Source: Muribaculum intestinale
Lineage (GTDB): Bacteria > Bacteroidota > Bacteroidia > Bacteroidales > Muribaculaceae
DNA: 64,000 bases
Reading direction: 5' to 3'
Assembly (NCBI RefSeq): GCF_002201515.1
Contig: NZ_CP021421.1
Location: 2,976,001 to 3,040,000, forward strand
Shown: in pieces, positions 36,476 through 46,327 of the stretch
Numbering within the stretch: position 1 is the stretch's first letter
How the letters are laid out: the number at the start of each line of letters is the position of its first letter
Program-made: the position numbers and the translations under genes
The notes under the pieces: generated by a model
The model's input: the letters and a program-made list of their open reading frames with translations, nothing else
Told to the model about the DNA's origin: nothing
The model's database searches: none

Positions 36476-39400
36476 ATGCATAAATTGAAAAAGTATATTT
36501 TGCCGGCCGGTCTGATGGCCGTTGCCATGCTGAGTGCATGCTCTGACGAAGATTTTATCGCTCCCGGTCAGGTGACTGACGGTCAGAGTTTGATTAATCT
36601 TGCCGGACAGATAGCTCAGGAGGCAGTATCACGAGTGAACGATGATGGATTTGCCGATGGTGATGTGATGGGCGTGTATATCGTCGATTATAACGGCAAC
36701 GTACCCGGAAGTCTGCTCAGCAAGGGAAACCGTGGTGATAATGTACGCCATACATTCAACGAAGCCGCCTATCGCTGGAATTCGGCTTACGATCTCTATT
36801 GGAAGGATAAGCATACACGCATTGATGTCTATGGCTATTATCCATTTGGCTCTCCCGACGATGTCAACAATTACAACTTCACCGTACTTACCAATCAGGC
36901 ACGTACCTATGACAACGGCACTATGGGCGACTATGAAGCATCCGACTTCCTTTGGGGTAAAGTAGAAGGCGTAGAGCCGACGACCAATGTCATACGTCTC
37001 CCGCTTGCCCATCGCATGGCCAATGCCCGTGTCACCCTTGTCGAAGGTTCCGGTTTCGCACAGGGAGAATGGGTTGGCCTTGAAAAGCAGGTTCTTGTGA
37101 CCAACACCATACAAGATGCGGTCATCAACCTTGCCGATGGAACCGTGACATCGTCAGGCGATGTCAGCCCCAATTCTATTATCCCGACAAAACGTGGCGA
37201 CGAATGGCGTGCCATCGTAGTGCCTCAGTCTGTTCCGGCCGGAACGACGATGTTCAGCATCACCCTGGGAGGTATACCCTACAAATTTTCTAAGAATGAA
37301 GAGTTTGTGTATGTGTCCGGTAAGATGAACAATTTCGGTATCCGGGTTGATAAAAAGGAATCTACGGGTGACTACACCTTGACTCTTATCAGCGAGAGCA
37401 TTACTCCGTGGGAAAGTGACCTTGTGAGTCACGACGCTACTTCAAAAGAGTATGTCATAGTCAATTCCGAACCGGGTGGCCTGAAAAATGCGATTGTTGC
37501 TGCCGGCAAGGACTATACCCAGTTGAAGAATCTAAAGATAACAGGACAGATTGATTCGCGTGACTTCTATTTCATGCGTGATTCTATGAATATGCTTCGT
37601 GCTCTCAATCTGAAAGAAGTCAGAATCAAGAGTGGATTTTATAATAACACTAAGACTCTTGATGACCAAATCCCGGGAAGTGCTTTTTATACAAATGCTA
37701 CTAACTCCGGGAAAACGACACTTACTAATTTGGTCCTTCCGGATGTCCTAAAGTCAATCGGTACGCGTGCATTTTATGGATGCTCCAATCTCACCGGTTC
37801 TCTGATTATACCTGAAGGGGTAGTTGATATCCAGACCGGTGCGTTTAATGGATGTCGGTCAATGACCGGATCGTTATCTCTACCATCTACACTCAGATAC
37901 ATTGGTACTTCACAAAAACAATCAACCGGAGAGTATGACGAATTTGGTGATGAAGGTATTGATTATTATAATGGCGCTTTTGCAGAATGTGGATTTACAT
38001 GCGAACTTGTTATCCCTGATAATGTGGAAATTATACGCGGATATGCATTTGATCGCTGTAAGGGATTATATGGTAGTCTGCGTCTGCCGTCAAAACTGAA
38101 ACGACTTGGTGCCAGAGCGTTCTTTATGTGTATGAATCTAACCGGCTCACTTGAAATTCCGCAAGGTGTTACAAATATACCGGAAGAAGCATTTTCGACG
38201 TGTGGATTTGACGGGACTCTACTCCTTCACGACGGTATTATGAGTATAGGAACAAGCGCATTCTCTGATTGCAATTTCAAAGGAGAGTTGGCACTTCCGA
38301 AAAACCTCACGGTCATCAACGATAATGTGTTTTATAATTGCGATTTTTCCGGCGAACTGGTTCTTCCCAAAAATCTTGTTACTATTGGTGATAAGGCATT
38401 TGCTTATAACTGGCGTCTGATGGGAACACTCGAATTCGGCGAAGGTCTGTTGACTATCGGTGCCGGTGCATTCGCCCACTGCCGTAGCCTGGAGGGACTT
38501 GTGTTTCCTGAAAGCCTTGAAAATATCCGCTACGAGGCAAGCTATAATGATGATGGCGGCGCTTTCCAGGGTTGCTACGGCATAGGCTCGATTGTAAGCA
38601 AGAGTGAGATTCCACCCTATGTGCAGCAGGGCGCTTTCAATGGCATTGCAAAAGACAATTTCACACTCGAAGTACCCGAGTCATCACTCACACAGTATCA
38701 GACAGCCGTTGGCTGGTGCGATTTCAAACGTATTGCCGCCCATCACGAACTTGTCTGCCGTCCCTCTGTGGCTTGTGCTCTCAGCACTGAACATCGCCAG
38801 ACACTTGTCATCGATGCAGAAGGCGACTGGGAGGTAGAATCAATCCCCTCATGGTGTGAGTTGTCGCAGAACTCCGGTAGCAAGAAAAATGAAATCACCC
38901 TTACCATAAAATCTTCGTCGGCCACCGAGCAGCGCGAGGGTGACATAGTGTTCCGTCTTAAAGACAAGGACTATACACATAGTTGCCATGTGACTCAATA
39001 TGGATACGAATATGCCGAGGATGAATTCCTCGAATTACAAAAGGCCACCAAAGGCTCCAACGGCGGAATCAATATAGTAATTCTCGGCGACGGCTACGAT
39101 GCCAAGCAGATTTCCGATGGAAGTTATCTGAAAGACATGAGGCAGGAGATTGAATATTTCTTCGCAATCGAACCATATACCACTTACCGCGACTACTTCA
39201 ATGTCTACACCGCTTTCCCGCTTTCTACCGAAACAGGAGTCGGCACTGTCAATTCAATCCGTTACAATAAGTTCAGCACCACTTACACCGGAGGTGTCGG
39301 TCTGAAATGTGACTACGACCAGGTGTTTGACTATGTTATGGATGCTCCGACAGTCAATGCTGGCAATATCGACCAGACGCTTATCATAATGGTTCCAAAC

Positions 39401-40036
39401 AGCACCGATTACGGTGGTATTTGTCAGATGTGGGAGTCAGGAGCCGCTATTGCATTCTGTCCAAAGAGCGACTATGGGTATCCATTGGATTCACGAGGTG
39501 TGATACAGCACGAAGCCGGTGGTCACGGATTCGGCAAACTTGCCGACGAGTACATATATCACAACGCATTTATAGATGCATGTGGTTGCACGTGTTGCGG
39601 TCATGTCGACGCAATACTTGGAGCTAAGTCACTCGGCTGGTATGATAATATCGAGCTGACCGGAAAGATGCATGCAGTGGGATGGAGTCATCTGATATTC
39701 GATTCTCGCTACAGCGATATTGTCGACATCTACGAAGGAGGCTATATGCACACCCGCGGTGTGTTCCGCTCGGAACAGAACAGTTGTATGAACAATGATA
39801 TTCCCTATTATAGCACCATCAGTCGCGAAAGTATCGTGAAACGCATCAAGCGCTATGCCGGTGAGGAATACAATTTTGAGGAATTTGTGGCTCTCGACAA
39901 GCGCACGTCTGTAAATGCGTCAAGAAGTACCGGAGGTTTTACTTCGGGGCTGAAGGCATCGCGTTCAATGCCGCCGGTAATCCATAAAGGGAGTCCGCTT
40001 TCCTCATCCCGTTCCAACAAGAAAAAATTGAAATAA
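36476..40036 (+). CDS. chimeric surface lipoprotein: fimbrillin + BspA-type LRR + BACON + M64 metallopeptidase
   Basis: 1186 residues. Lipobox MLSAC near residue 22. Residues 50-320 repeat the fimbrillin pattern (DGFADGDVMGVYIVDYNG, LYWKDKHTRIDVYGYYPF, LPLAHRMANARVTL). Residues 400-755 are BspA-like leucine-rich repeats (LVLPDVLKSIGTRAFYGCSNL and similar). Residues 765-845 look like a BACON domain (EGDWEVESIPSWCELSQNSG). Residues 860-1140 match peptidase family M64, with NIVILGDGYDAKQI and the zinc motif HEAGGHGFGKLADEY (His1012, Glu1013, His1016). This suggests a pilus-tip-like or surface peptidase with a binding module. The combination is unusual. Confidence 0.87.
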   Translation: MHKLKKYILPAGLMAVAMLSACSDEDFIAPGQVTDGQSLINLAGQIAQEAVSRVNDDGFADGDVMGVYIVDYNGNVPGSLLSKGNRGDNVRHTFNEAAYRWNSAYDLYWKDKHTRIDVYGYYPFGSPDDVNNYNFTVLTNQARTYDNGTMGDYEASDFLWGKVEGVEPTTNVIRLPLAHRMANARVTLVEGSGFAQGEWVGLEKQVLVTNTIQDAVINLADGTVTSSGDVSPNSIIPTKRGDEWRAIVVPQSVPAGTTMFSITLGGIPYKFSKNEEFVYVSGKMNNFGIRVDKKESTGDYTLTLISESITPWESDLVSHDATSKEYVIVNSEPGGLKNAIVAAGKDYTQLKNLKITGQIDSRDFYFMRDSMNMLRALNLKEVRIKSGFYNNTKTLDDQIPGSAFYTNATNSGKTTLTNLVLPDVLKSIGTRAFYGCSNLTGSLIIPEGVVDIQTGAFNGCRSMTGSLSLPSTLRYIGTSQKQSTGEYDEFGDEGIDYYNGAFAECGFTCELVIPDNVEIIRGYAFDRCKGLYGSLRLPSKLKRLGARAFFMCMNLTGSLEIPQGVTNIPEEAFSTCGFDGTLLLHDGIMSIGTSAFSDCNFKGELALPKNLTVINDNVFYNCDFSGELVLPKNLVTIGDKAFAYNWRLMGTLEFGEGLLTIGAGAFAHCRSLEGLVFPESLENIRYEASYNDDGGAFQGCYGIGSIVSKSEIPPYVQQGAFNGIAKDNFTLEVPESSLTQYQTAVGWCDFKRIAAHHELVCRPSVACALSTEHRQTLVIDAEGDWEVESIPSWCELSQNSGSKKNEITLTIKSSSATEQREGDIVFRLKDKDYTHSCHVTQYGYEYAEDEFLELQKATKGSNGGINIVILGDGYDAKQISDGSYLKDMRQEIEYFFAIEPYTTYRDYFNVYTAFPLSTETGVGTVNSIRYNKFSTTYTGGVGLKCDYDQVFDYVMDAPTVNAGNIDQTLIIMVPNSTDYGGICQMWESGAAIAFCPKSDYGYPLDSRGVIQHEAGGHGFGKLADEYIYHNAFIDACGCTCCGHVDAILGAKSLGWYDNIELTGKMHAVGWSHLIFDSRYSDIVDIYEGGYMHTRGVFRSEQNSCMNNDIPYYSTISRESIVKRIKRYAGEEYNFEEFVALDKRTSVNASRSTGGFTSGLKASRSMPPVIHKGSPLSSSRSNKKKLK

Positions 40037-40056
40037 TAACATATATGTCATTTCAA

Positions 40057-40947
40057 ATGAAACACAATATTAGTTCAATAATCAGCGTTCTATTGTTGAC
40101 AGTCGGACTCTCCTCCTGCACTGACGATTCAATGGAACCGGACAACAACACATCCAACGGAAAAATTGCGATGGAATTCACGTTCAGCCATCCGTCGCAG
40201 TCACGCGCTACCGAAACCTCTTTCGAGAGCGGTGATGTCGTGGGCGTTTTTGTCAGCAACTCCGAAAAACCTCTTGAAATTGCGGGTAATACCGTCAATA
40301 ATGAGGCCTTGACTTTCACCGGATCCAACTGGAAGTCATCACGTCCGCTTTATTGGGATGCGGGGACTTATAATGTCTATGCATATTGTCCGCGTCTCAA
40401 TGAGATAGGCTCAATCACAGATCTTGTGTTTGAAGTGGCGACTGACCAGCGGGAGTCGCAATTGTCAGGTCTTGACGGGTATGAGTCATCTGATTTTCTG
40501 TTTGCCTCAGCCAAGGAGATTTCAGCTTCGCCCAACCCTGTCGATTTAAAATTTCGCCATATCATGAGCAAAATCTCAATCAGACTGATAAAAGGCGAGG
40601 ACTATGAAGGGGATATACCGGAAAAGGCCGATGTGTATATTCATAATACGGTAACAGAATCGAGTATCGATCTTATGGTCGGTGTGGCTACCAAGGCTCT
40701 GCGAGGCAGTCGCAAGTCAATAATGGCGCGCCAGACTGCGCCGACAGTCTATTCCGCGATTATAGTACCGCAGCGTCTTGAAAATCGTGTGCCTTTGATT
40801 GAGGTTGTCATGAATGGCGTATCATTTCTTTATGAGAGCAAATTCCTGTTCAAACCGGGTATGCATCATATTGTAAATCTCATAGTAGATAAGAATCCTG
40901 AGCAGATTAAGATTGAAATCGGAGGAGAAATCTTAGATTGGAATTGA
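40057..40947 (+). CDS. fimbrillin-family lipoprotein
   Basis: About 296 residues, starting at MKHNISSII (40057); a Met at 40045 is in frame. Signal peptide with lipobox GLSSC. Fimbrillin features: SRATETSFESGDVVGVFVSN, LYWDAGTYNVYAYCP, SSDFLFASAKEI, LKFRHIMSKISIRLI. Probably another subunit of the structure made by this operon. Follows the metallopeptidase chimera by about 20 bases. Confidence 0.85.
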   Translation: MKHNISSIISVLLLTVGLSSCTDDSMEPDNNTSNGKIAMEFTFSHPSQSRATETSFESGDVVGVFVSNSEKPLEIAGNTVNNEALTFTGSNWKSSRPLYWDAGTYNVYAYCPRLNEIGSITDLVFEVATDQRESQLSGLDGYESSDFLFASAKEISASPNPVDLKFRHIMSKISIRLIKGEDYEGDIPEKADVYIHNTVTESSIDLMVGVATKALRGSRKSIMARQTAPTVYSAIIVPQRLENRVPLIEVVMNGVSFLYESKFLFKPGMHHIVNLIVDKNPEQIKIEIGGEILDWN

Positions 40948-40965
40948 AATTGACTTAACTGTTAT

Positions 40966-41832
40966 ATGTCTTTAAAAAGGAGGAGTCTTAACATACTGCT
41001 TATAATTCTTTGCCTGATATTAGGAGGATGGGCCGCTTGTATTTACAAGCGCCCTCCTCTTATTTTAGACAATGAGCCACCCTCGGAAAATGACAACGGA
41101 ATATCTACGCGCGACACAATATATATTTCTGTAGAGAAACCTCGGGTGTCGGCCGATTCTTCAGCAGCGACGCCGGTTGATGATTCAGTCCGAATGTCTT
41201 TGCCGGTTACATCTGAGAGGGAAAGAATAGTGCGGCGTGTAGAGACTGTCGGATTTAAAGACGCCGAACCACGCATGATGTCGGCCGGTCATCCTTTCAG
41301 GCAGGAAGCCTTAAAAATATTGAGTGGACGGCTTGAAGAGACCGACTCCGCAAGCAGACATAAGATTTTGAGCTATTGCGAACATCTGCGTGCTTCTTAT
41401 GAAACCCGTGACATTGACTTCATACGCCAGGTCTTCAGCGATGATGCACTTATCATCGTGGGACATGTGGTACGTTCCAAAGAGGGATATAATACGGCTC
41501 TGACTGACAACAGCAAAGTAAGATACAGTATCCGGTCAAAAAAAGAATACCTCGAAAAATTATCGCATATCTTCAATTCCGGGAAAGATATAGATGTCAG
41601 ATTCTCAGAATTCAGAATTATGAGACATGCTACGGCCGAAGGAATATATGGTGTCACACTCCGACAGAATTATTCCTGCGGCGCATATAGTGACGACGGC
41701 TACATGTTCCTTTTATGGGACTTCAGAGACAGTTCCATGCCGCTTATTCATGTGCGTACATGGCAACCGTCATCCTCAATTGTTGCCGGTGACGATGATA
41801 TAATTGATATGGGAGATTTTAATCTCGAATAG
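40966..41832 (+). CDS. membrane-anchored protein with NTF2-like C-terminal domain
   Basis: 288 residues. One N-terminal hydrophobic segment (ILLIILCLILGGWAACIY) that could be a transmembrane anchor or a poor lipobox, a Ser/Thr/Pro-rich linker of about 80 residues, and a C-terminal part with the pattern of an NTF2/SnoaL-like fold (YETRDIDFIRQVFSDDALIIVG... VRFSEFRIMRHATAEGIYGVTLRQNY). I infer a periplasmic binding or assembly role. Not recognised more precisely. Confidence 0.6.
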   Translation: MSLKRRSLNILLIILCLILGGWAACIYKRPPLILDNEPPSENDNGISTRDTIYISVEKPRVSADSSAATPVDDSVRMSLPVTSERERIVRRVETVGFKDAEPRMMSAGHPFRQEALKILSGRLEETDSASRHKILSYCEHLRASYETRDIDFIRQVFSDDALIIVGHVVRSKEGYNTALTDNSKVRYSIRSKKEYLEKLSHIFNSGKDIDVRFSEFRIMRHATAEGIYGVTLRQNYSCGAYSDDGYMFLLWDFRDSSMPLIHVRTWQPSSSIVAGDDDIIDMGDFNLE

Positions 41833-41838
41833 TGAAAT

Positions 41839-42822
41839 ATGACAGCGTCGCGTTTTACATATCATGTGCTTTTACCACTGGTACTCATTCTGTGTGTTAA
41901 TTCCTCGGCATGGGCCCAGCGTTTTTCGGTGGTCTCTTTTAAGATGTTGCCCAACGATGTTTCGGCGTTCATCAACCCTGTGCGCGACCTCAACGACGAG
42001 GATTGCGCCCTTGTCAAGGTAATAGCTTCGGAGGACTTTGCGTTTTCAACACCGCTTGGCATAGTCAAGCGTATCGACAAGACCGGTGAGATATGGCTGT
42101 ATCTGCCTCGTGGGTCAAAGAAAATAACAATTAAGCATCCGACATGGGGTGTACTGCGCGACTACGCATTTCCAGGCAAAGTTGTCAGTCACATGGCTTA
42201 TGAGTTGCGGATAGAAGAGCCGGTAGCGCCGATTACCATGAGCAATGTGCCGGCAGAGGTTAAGGTTGTCAGAGACACACTCGTGCTTACGCGTGTCGAT
42301 ACCCTTGTGGTCAGGCCTCCTGTGAAATATGTGCCATTTAACCTTGAAACTGTAGCGACAATAAGCTATGGCGGTCGCAACGGGAACATACTTGGTGGAT
42401 TATTGCTTATGGCCATGAAGAGGCATGGAGGTTTTGTGCATGTTGCTTCCGATTTTAGCAAAATCGGACCTGTCAGAGGTGAATGTGGCATAACCGGAGA
42501 GACAGCAGGCTCTACTCCGTTCTATACGGGACGTACCCGCAGTAGCTCATTTATGATAAATGCGGGTATGGCACATCGCATAACAAAAAACTTATCTGTA
42601 TATGAAGGAGCGGGATATTCATCTTCGTCACTTGCATGGCAGCTTGCTCCATCGGAGGGTGGCGGATATCTTAAGAATTCCCATTATAGCCTCAAGGGTA
42701 TTTCGTTTGAGGCGGGGGTGTCACTTGTAGTTGGACGTATTGCGATTTCAGCCTCTGTGACAACCGTCAAGGGAAAAGACTGGTATGGTTCTGTCGGAGC
42801 AGGTATAAAGTTTGGTAAGTAA
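41839..42822 (+). CDS. secreted protein with beta-barrel-like C-terminus
   Basis: 327 residues with a signal peptide (LPLVLILCVNSSAWAQ). The first domain (SFKMLPNDVSAFINPVRDLNDEDCALVKV, then KTGEIWLYLPRGSKKITIKHPTWGVL) is a type seen in many Bacteroidetes envelope proteins, resembling PEGA-like surface domains. The rest alternates in the manner of an outer-membrane beta-barrel and ends in GAGIKFGK. Starts 6 bases after its neighbour. Probably outer-membrane-associated. Confidence 0.65.
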   Translation: MTASRFTYHVLLPLVLILCVNSSAWAQRFSVVSFKMLPNDVSAFINPVRDLNDEDCALVKVIASEDFAFSTPLGIVKRIDKTGEIWLYLPRGSKKITIKHPTWGVLRDYAFPGKVVSHMAYELRIEEPVAPITMSNVPAEVKVVRDTLVLTRVDTLVVRPPVKYVPFNLETVATISYGGRNGNILGGLLLMAMKRHGGFVHVASDFSKIGPVRGECGITGETAGSTPFYTGRTRSSSFMINAGMAHRITKNLSVYEGAGYSSSSLAWQLAPSEGGGYLKNSHYSLKGISFEAGVSLVVGRIAISASVTTVKGKDWYGSVGAGIKFGK

Positions 42823-42842
42823 ATTGTAAAAGGAAATTCACT

Positions 42843-44504
42843 ATGTCGCTATTTTTGAAATATATACAGTCCTGGTTGCTTATTCCATTGATTATTTTGC
42901 CTTTGATTTCTGTTGGATGTTCGGATGCAGCCCGTCCCGAAAATATTGAGCCGTTAATAGAACTGCAGCCCGCTACTGAAATAACACGTACAGAGGCACT
43001 GGTTACTGCCCATGTCAGAAATCGCGGAACCGGACGTCTGTCTTATGTAGATTTTTATTATGGAGAGGAGGGGCAGGTTACCTGTCAGTCTCCGAAGGAA
43101 GAATCTGTAGAGTCAGTCCTGACGCTGCATCTGAATGGACTGAAGCCGGGCACGACATATAAATGTTATGCACAGGGCGGAACGTCTACTGCTACTTTGC
43201 GGTCACAGACTATAAGTTTTACGACTTTGCCAAATGAAAAGCCGGTAGTATCGCCTCCTGTCGCGCTGTCTACAGGGCCGATTGGGATTATTGTGGAGTT
43301 TGAAATTGTTGAAGATGGTGGCGAACCTGTCTTGACGGCGGGATGTGATGTGACTGACGCGTCGACTTTGGAAACCGTAAGAATACATCTGTCGGAAGAT
43401 TGTCTGACTTTGGGGAAGCATCGGCTTCATATAACCGGACTTGTACCGATGACGGGATATGTAATCACTCCTTTTGCGTCTAATTCCTTAGGGGAAGCCA
43501 AGGGAGAGGCATTGGAATATACGACAAAAAATACTATATTGCTCACAGAAGCCGGAACGTTGCATGAGCTTTTTGCCGGCGCAACGAGCATTGACCTAAG
43601 TTGTCTCACGATTTCCGGCTGTATGAACGGTGACGATTTCCGTTTTCTAAGGCATTTACTCGGAGGCTCGGAATCGTTCGATGGATTGCAGATAGATAGC
43701 AGAGTCACAGATATTGACCTGTCGGATATATATATCGTTGAAGGTGGCGGGTCGTATGACGGCATGCGTTTTACTTCTGCCGACGAACTGTCAACGGGGT
43801 TGTTTGCCGATTGTTTAAGTCTGCGGTCAGCCATACTGCCATCTTCTGCGACTCGGCTGGCCAGGAATGCCTTTGCACACTGTAGTTCGCTTGAGACTCT
43901 GACAATCTCTGCAGGGACAACCTCTGTAATGCCGTCGGAGGATTGTCGGTTACTTAAGGCTATAGAAGTCTCGGAGGCCAACTGTAGTTTCACCTCCATT
44001 GACGGCGTGCTTTTCAATAGCGGAGCTACCGGAATTGTATGGTTCCCGCTTTGGAAAGGAGGCGCATACTCGTTGCCGTCTACAATTACGTCAATCGGTG
44101 AAAATGCTTTCTACGGGACATCTATTACAAGTATCGAGATTCCTTCGTCGGTCACTGCCATAGGGCGAGGCGCTTTCGCCGAATCTGCGCTCACTGAAAT
44201 TACGCTTCCCGACAATATCACCAATATTTCAGAAGGAATGTTTCAGAATTGTGCCAGTCTTGCCACTGTGCGTCTCGGGAGTGGCACTGAGTATGTAGGC
44301 AATTATGTATTTAGCGGAACAGTCTTGAAAGACCTTTATATCTCTGCCTCAATTCCCCCTTACGCAGCCGAGCATGCGTTCTTCGGAACTCCGGTGTCTA
44401 TAACAGAAAATTGCGTTTTGCATGTACCTTATGGCACTAAGGCTGTCTACAGGAACAACTCAAAATGGGGGCTTTTCAAGCAGATTGAAGAATACAGGCA
44501 TTAA
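42843..44504 (+). CDS. lipoprotein with Fn3-like domains and BspA-type leucine-rich repeats
   Basis: 553 residues. Lipobox ISVGC near residue 26. Residues 40-230 show two Fn3-like domains (EALVTAHVRNRGTGRLSYVDFYYGEE; LKPGTTYKCYAQG). Residues 330-540 are BspA-type LRRs (LPSTITSIGENAFYGTSITS, IEIPSSVTAIGRGAFAESAL). Surface-binding function is inferred. The sequence of the last repeats resembles that of the metallopeptidase chimera in the same operon. Confidence 0.82.
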   Translation: MSLFLKYIQSWLLIPLIILPLISVGCSDAARPENIEPLIELQPATEITRTEALVTAHVRNRGTGRLSYVDFYYGEEGQVTCQSPKEESVESVLTLHLNGLKPGTTYKCYAQGGTSTATLRSQTISFTTLPNEKPVVSPPVALSTGPIGIIVEFEIVEDGGEPVLTAGCDVTDASTLETVRIHLSEDCLTLGKHRLHITGLVPMTGYVITPFASNSLGEAKGEALEYTTKNTILLTEAGTLHELFAGATSIDLSCLTISGCMNGDDFRFLRHLLGGSESFDGLQIDSRVTDIDLSDIYIVEGGGSYDGMRFTSADELSTGLFADCLSLRSAILPSSATRLARNAFAHCSSLETLTISAGTTSVMPSEDCRLLKAIEVSEANCSFTSIDGVLFNSGATGIVWFPLWKGGAYSLPSTITSIGENAFYGTSITSIEIPSSVTAIGRGAFAESALTEITLPDNITNISEGMFQNCASLATVRLGSGTEYVGNYVFSGTVLKDLYISASIPPYAAEHAFFGTPVSITENCVLHVPYGTKAVYRNNSKWGLFKQIEEYRH

Positions 44505-44511
44505 AACGGAA

Positions 44512-45116
44512 ATGAACAAGAGTCGAAAAGAAAATATTGACAAACCATCTATAGCAGATACTGACTCGGCATTTATCGGTATTAATAATCTGTCTGAGTC
44601 GTTGGATCTCGGTGGGCTATTCTCCCATCAGTTCACTAATATTACACCGGTTTATAGTTCGTCTCACGGACCGACAGAAATATATTCGGCCACACGCTAC
44701 GGAAAGCGATTCATCCTCAAAGGACTCAAGGAACAGTATCGTAATGATCCAATCTATACGATTGCTCTTGCCAAGGAATTTGAAATAGGCATCACGCTTG
44801 AGCATCACGGTATCAGGCGCACACTTAGTATCGAGACAGTCGGCGACATCGGGCTCGTCATTGTGCTCGAATATGTCGACGGTTGTTCGCTTGAAACCAT
44901 TTTTGCATCAGGCTGCCTTTCGCTTACTTCTGCAAGAGCTATAGCCGTACAGCTGGCTGATGCTCTCAGGTATATCCACAGCAAGCAGGTGTTTCACCGT
45001 GATCTCAAACCGTCGAATATTCTTGTATCACATTCAGGCAGTGTGGTTAAGATTATTGATTTCAATCTTTCCGACAGTGACGATTTCATCGTGCTTAAGA
45101 TTCCGGCCGGCTCTAA
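44512..45116 (+). pseudogene. Hanks-type Ser/Thr protein kinase, 5' part, interrupted by IS5-family element
   Basis: Starts at MNKSRKEN (44512), 7 bases after the LRR gene. Kinase lobes are clear: FILKGLKE (ATP Lys), VLEYVDGCS hinge, HRDLKPSNILV (catalytic loop, Asp164) and IIDFN, where the DFG Gly is Asn. After Ser-Lys the frame enters the IS and ends at 45138. Joining the flanks over the 3-bp duplication gives PAGSKNYMAPEQMC, the activation-segment APE motif, in frame. The kinase is therefore broken in this genome but its sequence is otherwise intact. Confidence 0.9.
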
Positions 45117-45984
45117 GAGATTGTCTAAATTTTATTGATTAAAAATTTTATGGCAGCGAAATCAATCATTTCTTCCGCTGATTCATTCAGTATCTCATAG
45201 TTCCGGGCGAGTCTGCGGCAAGAGTCAAGCCATGCGAAAGTCCTCTCAACCACCCATCTGAGCGGCTTTGGCAGGAATCCCTTAACTCCATTGGGGGTAT
45301 TGGATACCTCAAGCTCGATGCCGAAGTCTTTTTCAATGTCTTTGTCCACGTCTCCCCGATACCCTCGGTCGGACAATACCTTGCGCAGGTCTTCCCATAC
45401 ATCATCCGCCAGTCCGCATAGATCATGAGCCATTTTTGAATCGTGAATACCAGCGTTACAGACTTTCCTCGCAAGGATGAAGCCATTGCGGTCGGTGATG
45501 ATATTCCTTTTGACACCCTTGACTTTTTTGTTGCCGTCATATCCGTTATCTCCCTGTCTGCTACCCCATCTGACACTTTGGGCATCCATCGCGCCAACAC
45601 TCGGACTTGATGCCTGGCCGCGTTTGCGACGTATCTTTCTGACGAGTTTCTCAAGGAAATGCTCGACACGACCCTCTTGTCTCCATTTATGGTAGTAATA
45701 ATAGACACTTTTCCACGCGGGATAGTCGTGAGGCAACCTTCGCCATTGACAACCGCTGGCCAATAGGTAGAGGATAGCTTCAAAAACTGATTGTAGTGAA
45801 TATTTTCTCTTGCGTCTATCATTTTCAAGGAATTCTTTGTTTATATAAGACCACTGACCCTCGGTCAGATGTGTCTGATAGAGATTGATTTCGTGCATAA
45901 TATTAGCCTTTTCTCTTTCAACACTCTGATTGAGGGTTTGTTATGCCTAATAACATTATTTCGCACTAATTTTTAGACAATCTC
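45117..45984 (-). mobile_element. IS5-family insertion sequence
   Basis: 868 bp, with similar ends (GAGATTGTCTAAA at both termini as inverted repeats) and flanked by TAA direct repeats at 45114-45116 and 45985-45987. A 3-bp TNA duplication fits IS5-family subgroups such as IS1031/IS427. It carries one transposase gene on the minus strand, against the kinase it interrupts. Confidence 0.9.
45125..45898 (-). CDS. IS5-family transposase
   Basis: 257 residues of the DDE_Tnp_1-type. N-terminal domain HLTEGQWSYINKEFLEN and YLLASGCQWRRLPHDYPAW, then VGAMDAQSVRW (first Asp), LSDRGYRGD (second Asp) and the Glu region in LRWVVERTFAWLDSCRRLARNYE. The frame is uninterrupted, so the element may be active. 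Its stop lies 8 bases inside the left end. Confidence 0.93.
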   Translation of the reverse strand: MHEINLYQTHLTEGQWSYINKEFLENDRRKRKYSLQSVFEAILYLLASGCQWRRLPHDYPAWKSVYYYYHKWRQEGRVEHFLEKLVRKIRRKRGQASSPSVGAMDAQSVRWGSRQGDNGYDGNKKVKGVKRNIITDRNGFILARKVCNAGIHDSKMAHDLCGLADDVWEDLRKVLSDRGYRGDVDKDIEKDFGIELEVSNTPNGVKGFLPKPLRWVVERTFAWLDSCRRLARNYEILNESAEEMIDFAAIKFLINKI

Positions 45985-46309
45985 TAAGAATTATATGGCT
46001 CCCGAACAGATGTGTCCCGATGCGAAACCATCGGCGGTGGCCGACATATATTCATTCGGGGTTGTACTTGACGAACTTGCTTCGGCTACCGGCGACCGAC
46101 TTCTGGCACAGGTAGCCAAACAGTGTGTCAGCCATAATCCGGATAAGCGGCCGCAATCTGTGGCTATGATTAAATTGCCGGGGGCGCGTCAGTCGGCCAT
46201 GGAAACGCTCACTAATCTCCTGTCCTCAAAAATACTGACATATATTTTGTGTGGCGTCTGCCTGGTACTTGCGGCGGCCATTGTTATTATGCTTAATTAC
46301 AATAGTTAA
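45985..46309 (+). pseudogene. Ser/Thr protein kinase, 3' part with C-terminal transmembrane segment
   Basis: Continues the kinase after the IS: YMAPEQMCPDAKPSAVADIYSFGVVLDELA carries the APE motif and the DxxxFG-type Asp, and HNPDKRPQSVAMI the conserved Arg. It ends with one membrane segment (ILTYILCGVCLVLAAAIVIML) and a five-residue tail, so the kinase would be anchored with the catalytic domain in the cytoplasm. There is no own start signal besides the internal Met at 45995. Confidence 0.88.
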
Positions 46310-46327
46310 TCTCACCTTTATTATATT

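Noticed and set aside
43427..44017. 196-codon minus-strand frame in the LRR lipoprotein gene
   Set aside because: Antisense shadow of a signal-peptide-bearing LRR protein in an operon.
45187..45828. 213-codon second frame within the IS5-family transposase region
   Set aside because: It lies in another frame on the same strand as the transposase, which has the DDE motifs; no evidence for a frameshift product.
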